Of a stretch of 64,000 nucleotides of DNA, positions 27,095 through 35,774 are shown piece after piece; position 1 is the first letter of the stretch; each line of letters begins with the position of its first letter. The notes under the pieces were generated by a model. That model made no database searches, was not told where the DNA came from, and saw only the letters and a program-made list of their open reading frames with translations. The stretch comes from Paenibacillus riograndensis SBR5 (GTDB lineage Bacteria > Bacillota > Bacilli > Paenibacillales > Paenibacillaceae). The stretch lies in the NCBI RefSeq assembly GCF_000981585.1, contig NZ_LN831776.1, positions 5,253,187 to 5,317,186 on the forward strand. Direction: 5' to 3'. The position numbers and the translations under genes were made by a program.

Positions 27095-28270
27095 GTGAAA
27101 AGATCCTTTGGTCTGAATCTGCTGTATACTGTCCTGATCCTAATTGTCCTTGCTGTCGCCGGATTTATCGGATACTTCATTACTGCACTAACCCTTGGAC
27201 TGGCCTTCTACGCACCGCTTATCGTTGTCGTCGCCTGCGGGCTGGCTGCTTATTTTGTCATGACGGTCTTCCAGCTGCTCTCCCCCCGGACCCGGAATCT
27301 GGGCATTGCCGTTTTTGCCGGGCTTTGCCTGCTGGCCACAGCCGGATACGAGCTGAACAAAGCCTATGTCAACAGCTTCGCTGTAGTGGATGACCGGGAG
27401 GTTGACCTTACGCAGTACAAGCCGTTCGACGCCCTCTCCAAGGCCGCGGTTCTGGAGCATCCCGCATCCTACCATATCCATGACCAGCTTCCGCGTCTGG
27501 ATGGAGCAACGGCGCTTTACCCGCTCTATTCCGCTTTTGTACAGGCGGTGTACCCGGAAGACAATTACGATCCCTATGAAATTAATGATCAGAACATCGT
27601 TATATGCTCTTCTACCGCCTTTGCTTACAAACGGCTGATTGCCGGGGACAGCGACATTATTTTTGCCGCAGCCCCCTCTTCCGCCCAGCAAAAAGAGGCC
27701 AAGCAGGCGGGCAAAGAGCTGAAGCTCACGCCGATCGGACGCGAAGCGTTTGTCTTCTTTGTCAACAAGCGCAACCCGGTGTCTTCCCTGAGCACGGATC
27801 AGGTGAAAGACATTTATTCCGGCAAAGTGAGGAACTGGAAAGAGGTTGGCGGTAAACATCAACGCATCCGCGCCTTTCAGCGGGAAGAGGGCAGCGGCAG
27901 TCAGACCATGCTGGAGAAAATCATGGCTGGGCGAACGCTGATGACACCCCCGCAGGAGGATGTAATGGATTTGATGAGCGGCATCATCAGCCAGACCTCC
28001 GACTACCGCAACTTCAACAATGCGCTGGGCTTCAGCTTTTTGTTCTATGCCTCGGAGATGAATGCGAATCATCACATCAAGCTGCTGGCCATCGATGGTG
28101 TACAGCCTGACAAAGAGGGCATACGCAGCGGAAAATATCCGATGACCACCGAATTTTATGCCGTAACTGCAGGAAGCGTGAATCCGAATGTCCAGCCGTT
28201 TCTGGACTGGATTCAATCGGCTGAGGGGCAGGAGCTGGTAGAGAAGACGGGGTATACCTCGTTGAAGTAG
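27095..28270 (+). CDS. Membrane-anchored PstS-like substrate-binding protein
   Basis: 391 residues from the GTG at 27095 (AAGAGAGG five to six bases upstream). Three N-terminal membrane segments occupy about residues 5-85; the rest is a periplasmic-binding-protein-like domain of the phosphate/tungstate type (PBP-like 2), with SDIIFAAAPSSAQQK, KDIYSGKVRNWKEVGG and QREEGSGSQTMLE, motifs seen in PstS-family proteins. No PstC/A/B genes are nearby, so it may be a stand-alone sensor or binding protein rather than part of a phosphate importer. Ligand unknown. Confidence 0.82.
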   Translation: MKRSFGLNLLYTVLILIVLAVAGFIGYFITALTLGLAFYAPLIVVVACGLAAYFVMTVFQLLSPRTRNLGIAVFAGLCLLATAGYELNKAYVNSFAVVDDREVDLTQYKPFDALSKAAVLEHPASYHIHDQLPRLDGATALYPLYSAFVQAVYPEDNYDPYEINDQNIVICSSTAFAYKRLIAGDSDIIFAAAPSSAQQKEAKQAGKELKLTPIGREAFVFFVNKRNPVSSLSTDQVKDIYSGKVRNWKEVGGKHQRIRAFQREEGSGSQTMLEKIMAGRTLMTPPQEDVMDLMSGIISQTSDYRNFNNALGFSFLFYASEMNANHHIKLLAIDGVQPDKEGIRSGKYPMTTEFYAVTAGSVNPNVQPFLDWIQSAEGQELVEKTGYTSLK

Positions 28271-28376
28271 ACGGAATTTGTGAAATGAAGTAGGAAGCGG
28301 GGCTGTTCAGAAGATGGGCTATTCAGAAGCTGAGTCTGCTCGAAACTATTGGTCATGCAGCGCTCACCGGCATTCA

Positions 28377-28558
28377 ATTGCACTTTATACAACAGATGCT
28401 CCCTAAATCAGCGGGAAAATGGAATCTGCTGCACTCTGTACAGCAGATTCGGGCGAAAAAGGCGCTTTTGGCTCCAAATCAGGCAATCTGCTGCACGAAA
28501 TGCAGCAGATTGCCATTCGCTGCAGAACCTCTCAGCTTTCTAGTGTACAAAGTGCAAT
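28377..28558. repeat. Small palindromic element C (182 bp) with terminal inverted repeats
   Basis: Begins ATTGCACTTTATACAAC and ends GTGTACAAAGTGCAAT, near-perfect terminal inverted repeats. Two inner hairpins share the same arm: AATCTGCTGCACTCTGTACAGCAGATT and CAATCTGCTGCACGAAATGCAGCAGATTG. A single copy occurs in this window. The whole gap 28271-28616 contains nothing else recognised. Confidence 0.7.
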
Positions 28559-28616
28559 CAACCGGAAATTAATCCTTCAAAAACATCCGCCTGCTCTCAG
28601 GCCTCATGGTAATCAA

Positions 28617-30134
28617 TCAGCCCCGTGAATCGCTGGCCCCGGCGGAAAAAACCTTAGGCCAATTGGCCTGCGCAGCAAACAAACGCCGGCGTTTGTCCGC
28701 ATCCGGGTCCTGCACCACCCGCGTCTCTCCGTCAAAGATCAGGGTTGCACGCGAGTCCGTTCTGTACTGCGGCCATTCCAGATCAGCAAGGGAAGGGTTC
28801 CCGTGATGCGCAAACGCCGTCCAGGTCTTCTGCATCACCTCGGACAGCCTTTGCATTTCCGGCGTAACCGTCAAACCGTATTGCTTCAGCAGATGCAGGT
28901 TGCCGAACACGTACAGAATTTCAGCGCCGTGAACCGCCTTTTCCAGCAGCGGGTGGCCTTCAACCGTCCAGTCGAAGCGGTACATCCACACAGGTGCTGC
29001 CGCAGACTGGCTCTCTGCGAAGGCAATTGAGCTGCCCCAGAAAAAAAGGTCGGTCAGAAACGCTGCCTGTCCCTCCCAGGACTTAGGGTAACCGCCGGCA
29101 AGCTCTGCCAGATCGTCAATGCCCATCAGCAGCTCCAGCGATTTCAGTGACTGCTCGAAGCTCTCACCCGGGCGTTCTTCCCGGAAAAACAGGTTCCCTT
29201 CATGAAGGTTGGTGCCGATCAGCAGCGGAATCCCGCGTGCCGCTCCGCCCGCTACAGCTTCAGCAGGATCGGCCGGCAAAGTGGCAGGCTCCACAACCGG
29301 CTGAAAAAACATGCTGAGCGCTTCACCGGACAGCTTATAGGTCATCCGCGCCGCAGCCTCCATAATCTGCTCCGCCGGAAGGTGGTCCAGAAGCTCAAGG
29401 CCGCTGCCTGGCGCAAGCCCCAGCTCAGCCAGCAGCGCGGCGGCGATCTCCTGGGCCTGCTGCGGCGGCAGGCTCTGGGCGGCACCGCTCTCCATGATCG
29501 CGCCTGCGAACAGGCCGGCCGCGGCAGGCATCGCCAGCAGTGCAGCGATGCTCATGCTGCCTGCGGATTCCCCAAAGACGGTAACGCGCTGCGGATTTCC
29601 CCCGAAGGCGGCAATATTTCCCTGTACCCATTCCAGGGCGGCAATCTGGTCCAGGAGGCCTGCATTGGAGGCAAGGCCCCCGCCAAATGGGGACAGATGC
29701 AGAAATCCGAACGGTCCCAGCCGGTAATTCACCGTAACCAGAACAACCTTGCCGTTACGGGCCATGCAGGCACCGTCGAACATCGGCTGGCTTCCTGCCC
29801 CGGTCACAAAGGTCCCTCCGTGTATCCAGACCATCACCGGCAGGCTCTCCCCGGCTTCTGCAGGCGACCAGACATTCAGGTATAGACAGTCTTCAGAGTA
29901 TTCCGGAGATAATCCGCCAAACCGGGTGCTGCTGGTGCTCGCGGGCTGATGGCTGACAGGACTGAACGCCAGCGCCTCTCTGACGGAATCCCACGGCTGC
30001 GGCGGCTGTGGTGCACGAAACCGCAGCTTCCCGACTGGCGGAGCGGCAAAAGGAATCCCGCGCCACACCTTCACGCCCTCCTCCTCCGCCCCTTGAAGCT
30101 TTCCATATAAAGTAGTGACCAGGGTTGCTGTCAT
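28617..30134 (-). CDS. Type-B carboxylesterase (para-nitrobenzyl esterase-like)
   Basis: 505-residue alpha/beta hydrolase. The nucleophile elbow GESAGSMS, the oxyanion segment WIHGGTFVTGAGS, the EDCLYLNVWSP signature and a late HGAEILYVFGNL segment carrying the catalytic histidine define the carboxylesterase family; length matches PnbA. Substrate unknown. It starts 19 bases after the AI-2E family gene and is probably co-transcribed with it. Confidence 0.92.
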   Translation of the reverse strand: MTATLVTTLYGKLQGAEEEGVKVWRGIPFAAPPVGKLRFRAPQPPQPWDSVREALAFSPVSHQPASTSSTRFGGLSPEYSEDCLYLNVWSPAEAGESLPVMVWIHGGTFVTGAGSQPMFDGACMARNGKVVLVTVNYRLGPFGFLHLSPFGGGLASNAGLLDQIAALEWVQGNIAAFGGNPQRVTVFGESAGSMSIAALLAMPAAAGLFAGAIMESGAAQSLPPQQAQEIAAALLAELGLAPGSGLELLDHLPAEQIMEAAARMTYKLSGEALSMFFQPVVEPATLPADPAEAVAGGAARGIPLLIGTNLHEGNLFFREERPGESFEQSLKSLELLMGIDDLAELAGGYPKSWEGQAAFLTDLFFWGSSIAFAESQSAAAPVWMYRFDWTVEGHPLLEKAVHGAEILYVFGNLHLLKQYGLTVTPEMQRLSEVMQKTWTAFAHHGNPSLADLEWPQYRTDSRATLIFDGETRVVQDPDADKRRRLFAAQANWPKVFSAGASDSRG

Positions 30135-30153
30135 ATCTATCTACCTCTTCCCG

Positions 30154-31308
30154 TTATTCCTTGGTTTCTTCAATTTGTTTATAGAGTCCTGAGCGGAAGC
30201 GGAACCACTGGAAGACATGGGTAACGACCACTTTCAGCACAGCATAGCCCGGCACAGCCAGAATGATTCCGAGCACTCCGAACATTTTACCGGCAAAAAT
30301 AATGACAAATATAATCGTAATCGGATGAATTTTCAGCGTTTTGCCCATGATTTGCGGGGAAATGAACTTGCCTTCAATCAGTTGGACTGCGGTCCACACG
30401 CACACCATTTTCAGCAGCATGAACGGAGAAGTCACCAGTGCAACGATCAAGGCCGGTGTAATCGCAATTGCCGGACCCAGATAGGGGACGACCGCTGTAC
30501 AGGCAGCGACAATCGCCAGCACCAGCGAATATTCGAGTCCGATAATCAAATATCCGATGTAGAGCAAGGCGCCGATACAGCAGCTGACAATAATCTGCCC
30601 GCGGATATAGGAAGCCACCTGGCTGTTCATCTCCGACATGACCATGCGGGTCTGGGGCCGCAGTGCGGTCGGGATAAATCTCATCAGATAATCCGGCAGC
30701 CTTTTGCCGTCGCGCAGCAGGTAGAACAGAATAAAGGGAGTAGTCACCAAGGCCAGCACAATTTCCGTCAGCGCCCCTACGAAATTCCCGACGCCGCTCA
30801 CGGCATTGTTCAGGAAAGAGGTCCCCCATGTGGTTACTTTGCTTGTGATGTCAGTGAAATCCGTCCCAACATTCTCCTGAATTTGTTCGAACAGCTTACT
30901 GCCGGTCAAGTCGATAAATTCCTGCTGAATCTGGTCACTGTATTTAGGAAAATTATCGATCAGTCCAACCAGCTGGGTGCGGATCATAGGTATTACCGTA
31001 AGCAGGATCAGCGTTATGATACCGGCGATAAGCAGAAATAGAATGACGATGCCGTAAGGGCGTCTGATTTTGCTCCTTTTCTCCATCCGGTCAACCAGCG
31101 GATTCAACAGATAGTAGGCAATTCCCGACAGCAGCAGCGGTGCGGCCACGGTATGCAGCAGGACTGAAATCGGCTTGAAGATAAAAGGAATTTTGGCAAA
31201 CACCAGAATGTTTACTCCGATCAGCAGCACAATCAGCAGGGTTACCACAAATCGGTTATTGAGAAAAAACTTTTTGAACTTCTCCGGCCATACCTGCAGC
31301 CTCTCCAT
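30154..31308 (-). CDS. AI-2E family transporter-like membrane protein
   Basis: 384 residues with about seven to eight membrane segments and a central helical domain (about residues 110-180). The motifs VPYLGPAIAITPALIVAL and GKTLKIHPITIIFVIIFAGK are typical of the AI-2E/PerM family, members of which include ion antiporters and proteins of unknown role. The ATG at 31308 has AAGGGGG nine bases upstream; a longer frame lacks a site. The gene name cannot be fixed. Confidence 0.88.
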   Translation of the reverse strand: MERLQVWPEKFKKFFLNNRFVVTLLIVLLIGVNILVFAKIPFIFKPISVLLHTVAAPLLLSGIAYYLLNPLVDRMEKRSKIRRPYGIVILFLLIAGIITLILLTVIPMIRTQLVGLIDNFPKYSDQIQQEFIDLTGSKLFEQIQENVGTDFTDITSKVTTWGTSFLNNAVSGVGNFVGALTEIVLALVTTPFILFYLLRDGKRLPDYLMRFIPTALRPQTRMVMSEMNSQVASYIRGQIIVSCCIGALLYIGYLIIGLEYSLVLAIVAACTAVVPYLGPAIAITPALIVALVTSPFMLLKMVCVWTAVQLIEGKFISPQIMGKTLKIHPITIIFVIIFAGKMFGVLGIILAVPGYAVLKVVVTHVFQWFRFRSGLYKQIEETKE

Positions 31309-31465
31309 GATGCCTGTCCCCCTTAACACAAATGCCTCTTTGTATGTGTGATTATTTGCACTTTGTATTAGCATAGTCAACATGGGGGCAGCAAGTCAAA
31401 TTTCGGCAGAACAGTGAAACCAGGAATTCCTGCTGCCCGAAAACTCTCCTTAAGTACTTGTACGC

Positions 31466-32275
31466 TTAGTCAAACTTGAGATCTGCAATTTGGCCCGCGT
31501 GCTGAAAGCCGATCGACTGATAGACCTTGTTGGAGTCCGGATTTTTGCCGTCCGCATAGAGCACCGGTGTTAACCCTTCGTCCAGCAGCCGGCCGCACAG
31601 GGCGGCAACCAATGCGCTGGCATAGCCCTGCTTGCGGTGGACGGAAGGGGTATATACATCATTAATCCGTGCATGTCTGGCGGAACGATGCGTGATTTTG
31701 GCCATCGATACAGGAGTATGCTCTTCCGTCCACAAATACAGATTGCCGGATGCGGCATCCTCCGCTGCAATCTTCAAAAAATCCTCCGCCCGGAGCCTTT
31801 CGCCAAACGCATCCTTCATGAACCCGGCCAAAAAACCGGCAATCACCGGAACATGCTCAGCCTTGGCCTGCTCCAGGCTCCCCCTGACTCCAGCAGGCTT
31901 CCGCACCATCAGGCACTGATAAGCCTCAAGCATCATATGCGTATGGTAGAGCTTGCCCTGGCCTCCGCAAAAAGCTTCCGCAAACGTCTTCGCCGTCTCC
32001 GGCTGTGCAGAAATCCCCGGAAATTCATAAGTCCGCACCCATTCCGCCAGTAGCTGCACCAGTTTGGTCTGCTGTCCTTCGTGAAGTTCTCCAGACACCC
32101 ACAGCCAGGGATTATGTCCCTGGGATTGCGTAAAAATCAGCTTGCGGTCTGCCGTGGTCAGCCGGATCGCTTCGGGATATTCGGTAATCCGGTGGATCAG
32201 ATTATACCGCACCTCCTCCTGCATGAACGCCTCACTTTGCAGCACCATATCCCCTGTCTCAAAGCTCACAAACAT
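31466..32275 (-). CDS. GNAT-family N-acetyltransferase
   Basis: 269 residues. The C-terminal 130 residues carry the GNAT fold, with the acetyl-CoA loop in INDVYTPSVHRKQGYASALVAAL (R-K-Q-G-Y-A). The N-terminal half is a family-specific extension. AAGGGGG lies seven bases before the ATG at 32275; the GTG directly before it is too close. Monocistronic; substrate unknown. Confidence 0.88.
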   Translation of the reverse strand: MFVSFETGDMVLQSEAFMQEEVRYNLIHRITEYPEAIRLTTADRKLIFTQSQGHNPWLWVSGELHEGQQTKLVQLLAEWVRTYEFPGISAQPETAKTFAEAFCGGQGKLYHTHMMLEAYQCLMVRKPAGVRGSLEQAKAEHVPVIAGFLAGFMKDAFGERLRAEDFLKIAAEDAASGNLYLWTEEHTPVSMAKITHRSARHARINDVYTPSVHRKQGYASALVAALCGRLLDEGLTPVLYADGKNPDSNKVYQSIGFQHAGQIADLKFD

Positions 32276-32338
32276 CACGGTTCCCCCTTAATTTTCCTGT
32301 TCCTCTCAATCATAGACCCCCCTTCCGCAAAAATAAAT

Positions 32339-32371
32339 AGCCCGCCGCCAATGGATTTCCGGCAGCAGGCT
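32339..32371 (-). terminator. Terminator after the ferredoxin-like gene
   Basis: AGCCTGCTGCCGG ... GGCGGCGGGCT hairpin followed on the minus strand by ATTTATTTTT. Confidence 0.75.
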
Positions 32372-32435
32372 GTTCCTGTCTGTGTTCATACGGGGGAGGG
32401 ATTTATGCATCGTTTCCCGCCACCGCTCCCTTTTT

Positions 32436-32795
32436 TTATTTTTTCTTTTTACCCTTGGCGCCTTTTCCGGTCTGTGCCTGCAGGCCGCCATCGTAGGTAT
32501 AGAGGATATGATCTTCAAGCTGCTTCCCCTTGAGCATCTTCCGCACCAGTTTTTTACCTGCCTTGGGCGTCATTTCCCTATACCATACGCCTTCCGGATA
32601 AGCGATCACGATACAGGCATCCGAACATCTCCCGTTGCATTCGGTTACGGTGGTATGTATTTTGCTTGCAGCCCCTTGCTTCTCAATCTCATCCTCAATG
32701 GCTTCCGCCACTTCTTCGCCTGCATTCTTCCTGCAGCTGCTGCCGCCGCAGATCAGCAGATGGCTGAGCGTTCCTTGCAAATTCCAGGTCGTCAT
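32436..32795 (-). CDS. Thioredoxin-like [2Fe-2S] ferredoxin domain protein
   Basis: 119 residues. Four cysteines arranged as CGGSSCRKNAG (N-terminal pair) and CNGRCSDAC (C-terminal group) match the thioredoxin-like [2Fe-2S] ferredoxin family, which serves as a small electron carrier or sulfur-related protein. The C-terminus is lysine-rich (GKGAKGKKKK). The ATG at 32795 is preceded by a G-rich binding site; the longer upstream frame runs into repeat B and is rejected. Partner unknown. Confidence 0.88.
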   Translation of the reverse strand: MTTWNLQGTLSHLLICGGSSCRKNAGEEVAEAIEDEIEKQGAASKIHTTVTECNGRCSDACIVIAYPEGVWYREMTPKAGKKLVRKMLKGKQLEDHILYTYDGGLQAQTGKGAKGKKKK

Positions 32796-32851
32796 GACTG
32801 CCGCGCCCCCCTTCTGAACACTTATACCCTGTTTACGGATCATTCTAAACT

Positions 32852-33068
32852 TTATATAAATTGAACTTGTGATTTTTAAATTTCGGGATTGGTCGTGACT
32901 ACAGAGAATGTTTGGACTTCCGGCCACTGCCCATCTGCAGATTTCTTGATTGTTACCGCTGTTCGCGGTGGAAATCCGCAGACAAAGGCGGACGCATTCG
33001 CTCCTCCAGTTCCAAACTTCTCTTCCGCCACTTTTCCCTGTATGTATATTTTCAAGTTCAATTATATA
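32852..33068. repeat. MITE-like palindromic repeat B, copy 3
   Basis: Best terminal repeats of the four: TATATAAATTGAACTTG at the left and CAAGTTCAATTATATA at the right, almost perfect complements. Internal blocks TCTGCAGATTTCTTG, ACCGCTGTTCGCGGT and GAAATCCGCAGAC are conserved with the other copies. Confidence 0.87.
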
Positions 33069-33205
33069 GTGATTCCTTGGGGGACCGTCAAGTCGCGTGG
33101 TTTGGGGTTCCGCCTTAAATCCTTCTCCCGGAATGTTGGTTATCCGTCTCAATGATGGGGATAATACCGTTAACCCGCCAGATCTGAAGAAGGAGATTAA
33201 ACCCC

Positions 33206-33436
33206 ATGAAAATCCTTTTGATTTATGCCATGCTTGCAATACTGGGCTTATCCATGGTGATTTCGCTAGATTGGTTAACCGGAACCCCATTCTCCCAGTC
33301 CTTCAACTTCCTTACCAAAATCTTTATCACTACCACCTACCAGGAACTGTTGGTGATTATTACCTTTCTTTTTCTTCCGGTGATCCAAGTAGCAGTGGAG
33401 ACCGGCAAAAAAAAGAAGAAGAAACACGGCCACTAA
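33206..33436 (+). CDS. Small two-helix membrane protein, hypothetical
   Basis: 76 residues: two hydrophobic segments (about 3-22 and 45-63) and a basic tail with KKKKKK. GAAGGAG lies ten bases before the ATG. It is convergent with the germination permease gene and overlaps its stop codon by four bases. Real translation is plausible from the binding site and membrane pattern; no family is recognised. It could be an accessory subunit of the germinant receptor, but its opposite strand argues for separate control. Confidence 0.6.
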   Translation: MKILLIYAMLAILGLSMVISLDWLTGTPFSQSFNFLTKIFITTTYQELLVIITFLFLPVIQVAVETGKKKKKKHGH

Positions 33437-34536
33437 GGCTCCCTGTACCAGCCAAACCGCTTACGGATGCGGTGGACAAGAAACAGCAGAATCGGTACAA
33501 CGGCACAAATAACAGGGAGGAAGTACTTCAAAAACAATTTTCCCTCATTCAAATGGCTGGTGTAATTCTCCACGCTGATAAACGAGGAGATCAATACAAT
33601 GACACCCACTGGCACCACCAGCCTCCGGTAATCTTTAACCTTGAACAAATCCGCTGTGATTGCTGCCGCCGCAAAACAATAAATTGACATTTTGAAGAAA
33701 ACCCCGATAATCAGGGTCAGAATCACAAGCGCATCCAGACGCTGGATAAAATTCGCAACATTCACCAGCGTTATTGTTGTATATATGGGAAAAGCTGCTC
33801 TGCTGTAAATGTCCAACCCGAGGACGGAGATTTCAATCGCATGGGTGAAGCAGAGCAGAAATCCGCTTAGAATGATCGCGGTGACGCCCATTTTTCTCGA
33901 TATTCCGGAGTTCTTTAAAAAGGGCAGAACCGTTGTGAAGCATACCAGTTCGCCAAAAGGGAATATCCAGATGTTCGGATATGCGGAAGTCAAGGCATCC
34001 ACCCAATCCTTGTAGTGCAAGGGGAACAGATTCTTAAAATCAACCAGGCCCGCGATAATCACCACTCCATTGCACACCAGGCCCATGACCATCATAATCC
34101 AAAAATAAATCTCTGCAGTTCTGGCAAACACCTCGATTCCCTTGTTCAGAATATACATAACAGCAATGACCATAATGGAGTTAATGATCAGGATCGGTGT
34201 TCTGTCGTAGGAGGCCGAGATCAGGAGATCTCCCGCCTCCCGCAAATTTCGGGAGCCGTTGAACATCAGCACCGGAATATACAGCAAGCTTAGCGGCCAG
34301 CCGATATAATTGCCAAGTATTTTCCGGGTATAGCCGCTGATGATCAAATTCGGAAATTGGCGGTAGAGATCATTGTAGATCAGATACAGCAGAACCCCGC
34401 CGGGCAGAGCCATCAGAATTGACAGCCATACCGCATGGCCGCTCTCCAGCCCAATAGGAACCACAATAGCGGTTCCCAGTTCAAACAGCACAATCATGGC
34501 AAATACCTGACTGGGGCCGATGACCTCTTTTTTCAT
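33433..34536 (-). CDS. GerAB-type spore germination permease
   Basis: 367 residues with ten membrane segments; GPSQVFAMIVLFELGTAIVV at the N-terminus and the amino-acid-permease (APC) layout are typical of the B subunit of GerA receptors, which binds the germinant. Third gene of an A-C-B operon. AGGGAG precedes the ATG. Specific germinant unknown. Confidence 0.94.
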   Translation of the reverse strand: MKKEVIGPSQVFAMIVLFELGTAIVVPIGLESGHAVWLSILMALPGGVLLYLIYNDLYRQFPNLIISGYTRKILGNYIGWPLSLLYIPVLMFNGSRNLREAGDLLISASYDRTPILIINSIMVIAVMYILNKGIEVFARTAEIYFWIMMVMGLVCNGVVIIAGLVDFKNLFPLHYKDWVDALTSAYPNIWIFPFGELVCFTTVLPFLKNSGISRKMGVTAIILSGFLLCFTHAIEISVLGLDIYSRAAFPIYTTITLVNVANFIQRLDALVILTLIIGVFFKMSIYCFAAAAITADLFKVKDYRRLVVPVGVIVLISSFISVENYTSHLNEGKLFLKYFLPVICAVVPILLFLVHRIRKRFGWYREP

Positions 34537-34571
34537 ATCGCAGTCTCCCTGTCCTATTCAATCAGAATCGG

Positions 34572-35774
34572 TTATTCCGGGGCCTTCAGCGGTGTCACCC
34601 GCAATCCTGTTGCCCGGATATAAGCATGAACCTGAAGCTTCAGCGTGCCTTTGGCAAAAATTTGATTCCAATCCTTATCAACTTTTTTCCATTCAGCCGG
34701 GTGCAGGCGTTTGAGTTCGTTGCCAAAGTTGAAATAATCGCACTCTGCCCTTTGTGCGGCTTGAAAGGCTTCCCGGACTTCCTCCTCCGTTAATTTCTCC
34801 ATCCCCGTTTCCAGCTTTCTGATTTCATGGTTATCGCTCAGGTTTATAACGCTCTGCGTCTCATTGAGATTCCCTTCCTCGTTGATGTGGATATGGAATA
34901 CAGGCAACCCGTCACGCATCTCGACCTTAACCTTGGTTTTGGAAAACACCACGTTTACGGCAATCGCCTTAGCCTGGTCCCCGGAATCTATATTCATATT
35001 GGTTTCGACAATTTTATCGAGTATCCACTGGGTGCCCCTCGCTTCAGGCCCATCAATCCAGTTCTGAAGCTTCCCCTTGTTGAATACCGCCTGGCCGCTG
35101 ATCAGTATTGAGGTTTCCGCCTTCGTTTGTTCCAGGCTCGCCTTCTTTTGTCCTTCCTCCACGCTGCCAAGCATACGGACACCGCTGATCGTAAACCCTC
35201 CGCCGCCCGTTATTTCCTTGATCGTTTGAAACACACTGACCTTTGGGGTTTCCCCCCAGACCCTTGAGGTATTTTCCGCCTTTTTGCCCAGCCCGACAGA
35301 GGGCACGCTCTCCTGAGGCAGCAGCACCCTCAGAATGGACTCGGCATCCGTATCTCTTGACACCAGTACAGTTGTATTCAGCCGAAGCTCATGGGATCTT
35401 TCAAAAATATCATACACCTCATTCATACCGCCTTCTGCGAGCGATTCTCCTATCACCAGAAGCTGAGCATGGGCAAAAAAAAGCTGCCGGGTCGCCTGCT
35501 TAGAAGCTCTGCGGAGCGCCCCGAATACTGTCCGGTCATTGACCGTATAAATGGAGATGGGCGACTGGTTGGTGCTCGCCCCCTGGGTAGTGGTAGTGGA
35601 CGAAGGATTCACAACCTGGAACGTAACCCGGAGTTTCCCCGTTTCCTTCACCCGGTCAATGCCGATCCCGCTTACAATCGCAAGCTCGTTCAGCTCTCTG
35701 CTGTTCCAGCATCCGGCCAGGTTAACAGACAGAAGGACAAAGAGAACAAGAACTGACAGACGTTTTGTCTTCAT
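34572..35774 (-). CDS. GerAC-type germination lipoprotein
   Basis: 400 residues, Ger(x)C family. Lipobox SVNLAGC with Cys at about residue 22 is followed by WNSRELNELAIVSGIGIDR, the family signature. Its ATG overlaps the stop of the upstream A-subunit gene (ATGA), so the two are translationally coupled. It is the outer-face C subunit of the receptor in the inner spore membrane. Confidence 0.95.
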   Translation of the reverse strand: MKTKRLSVLVLFVLLSVNLAGCWNSRELNELAIVSGIGIDRVKETGKLRVTFQVVNPSSTTTTQGASTNQSPISIYTVNDRTVFGALRRASKQATRQLFFAHAQLLVIGESLAEGGMNEVYDIFERSHELRLNTTVLVSRDTDAESILRVLLPQESVPSVGLGKKAENTSRVWGETPKVSVFQTIKEITGGGGFTISGVRMLGSVEEGQKKASLEQTKAETSILISGQAVFNKGKLQNWIDGPEARGTQWILDKIVETNMNIDSGDQAKAIAVNVVFSKTKVKVEMRDGLPVFHIHINEEGNLNETQSVINLSDNHEIRKLETGMEKLTEEEVREAFQAAQRAECDYFNFGNELKRLHPAEWKKVDKDWNQIFAKGTLKLQVHAYIRATGLRVTPLKAPE

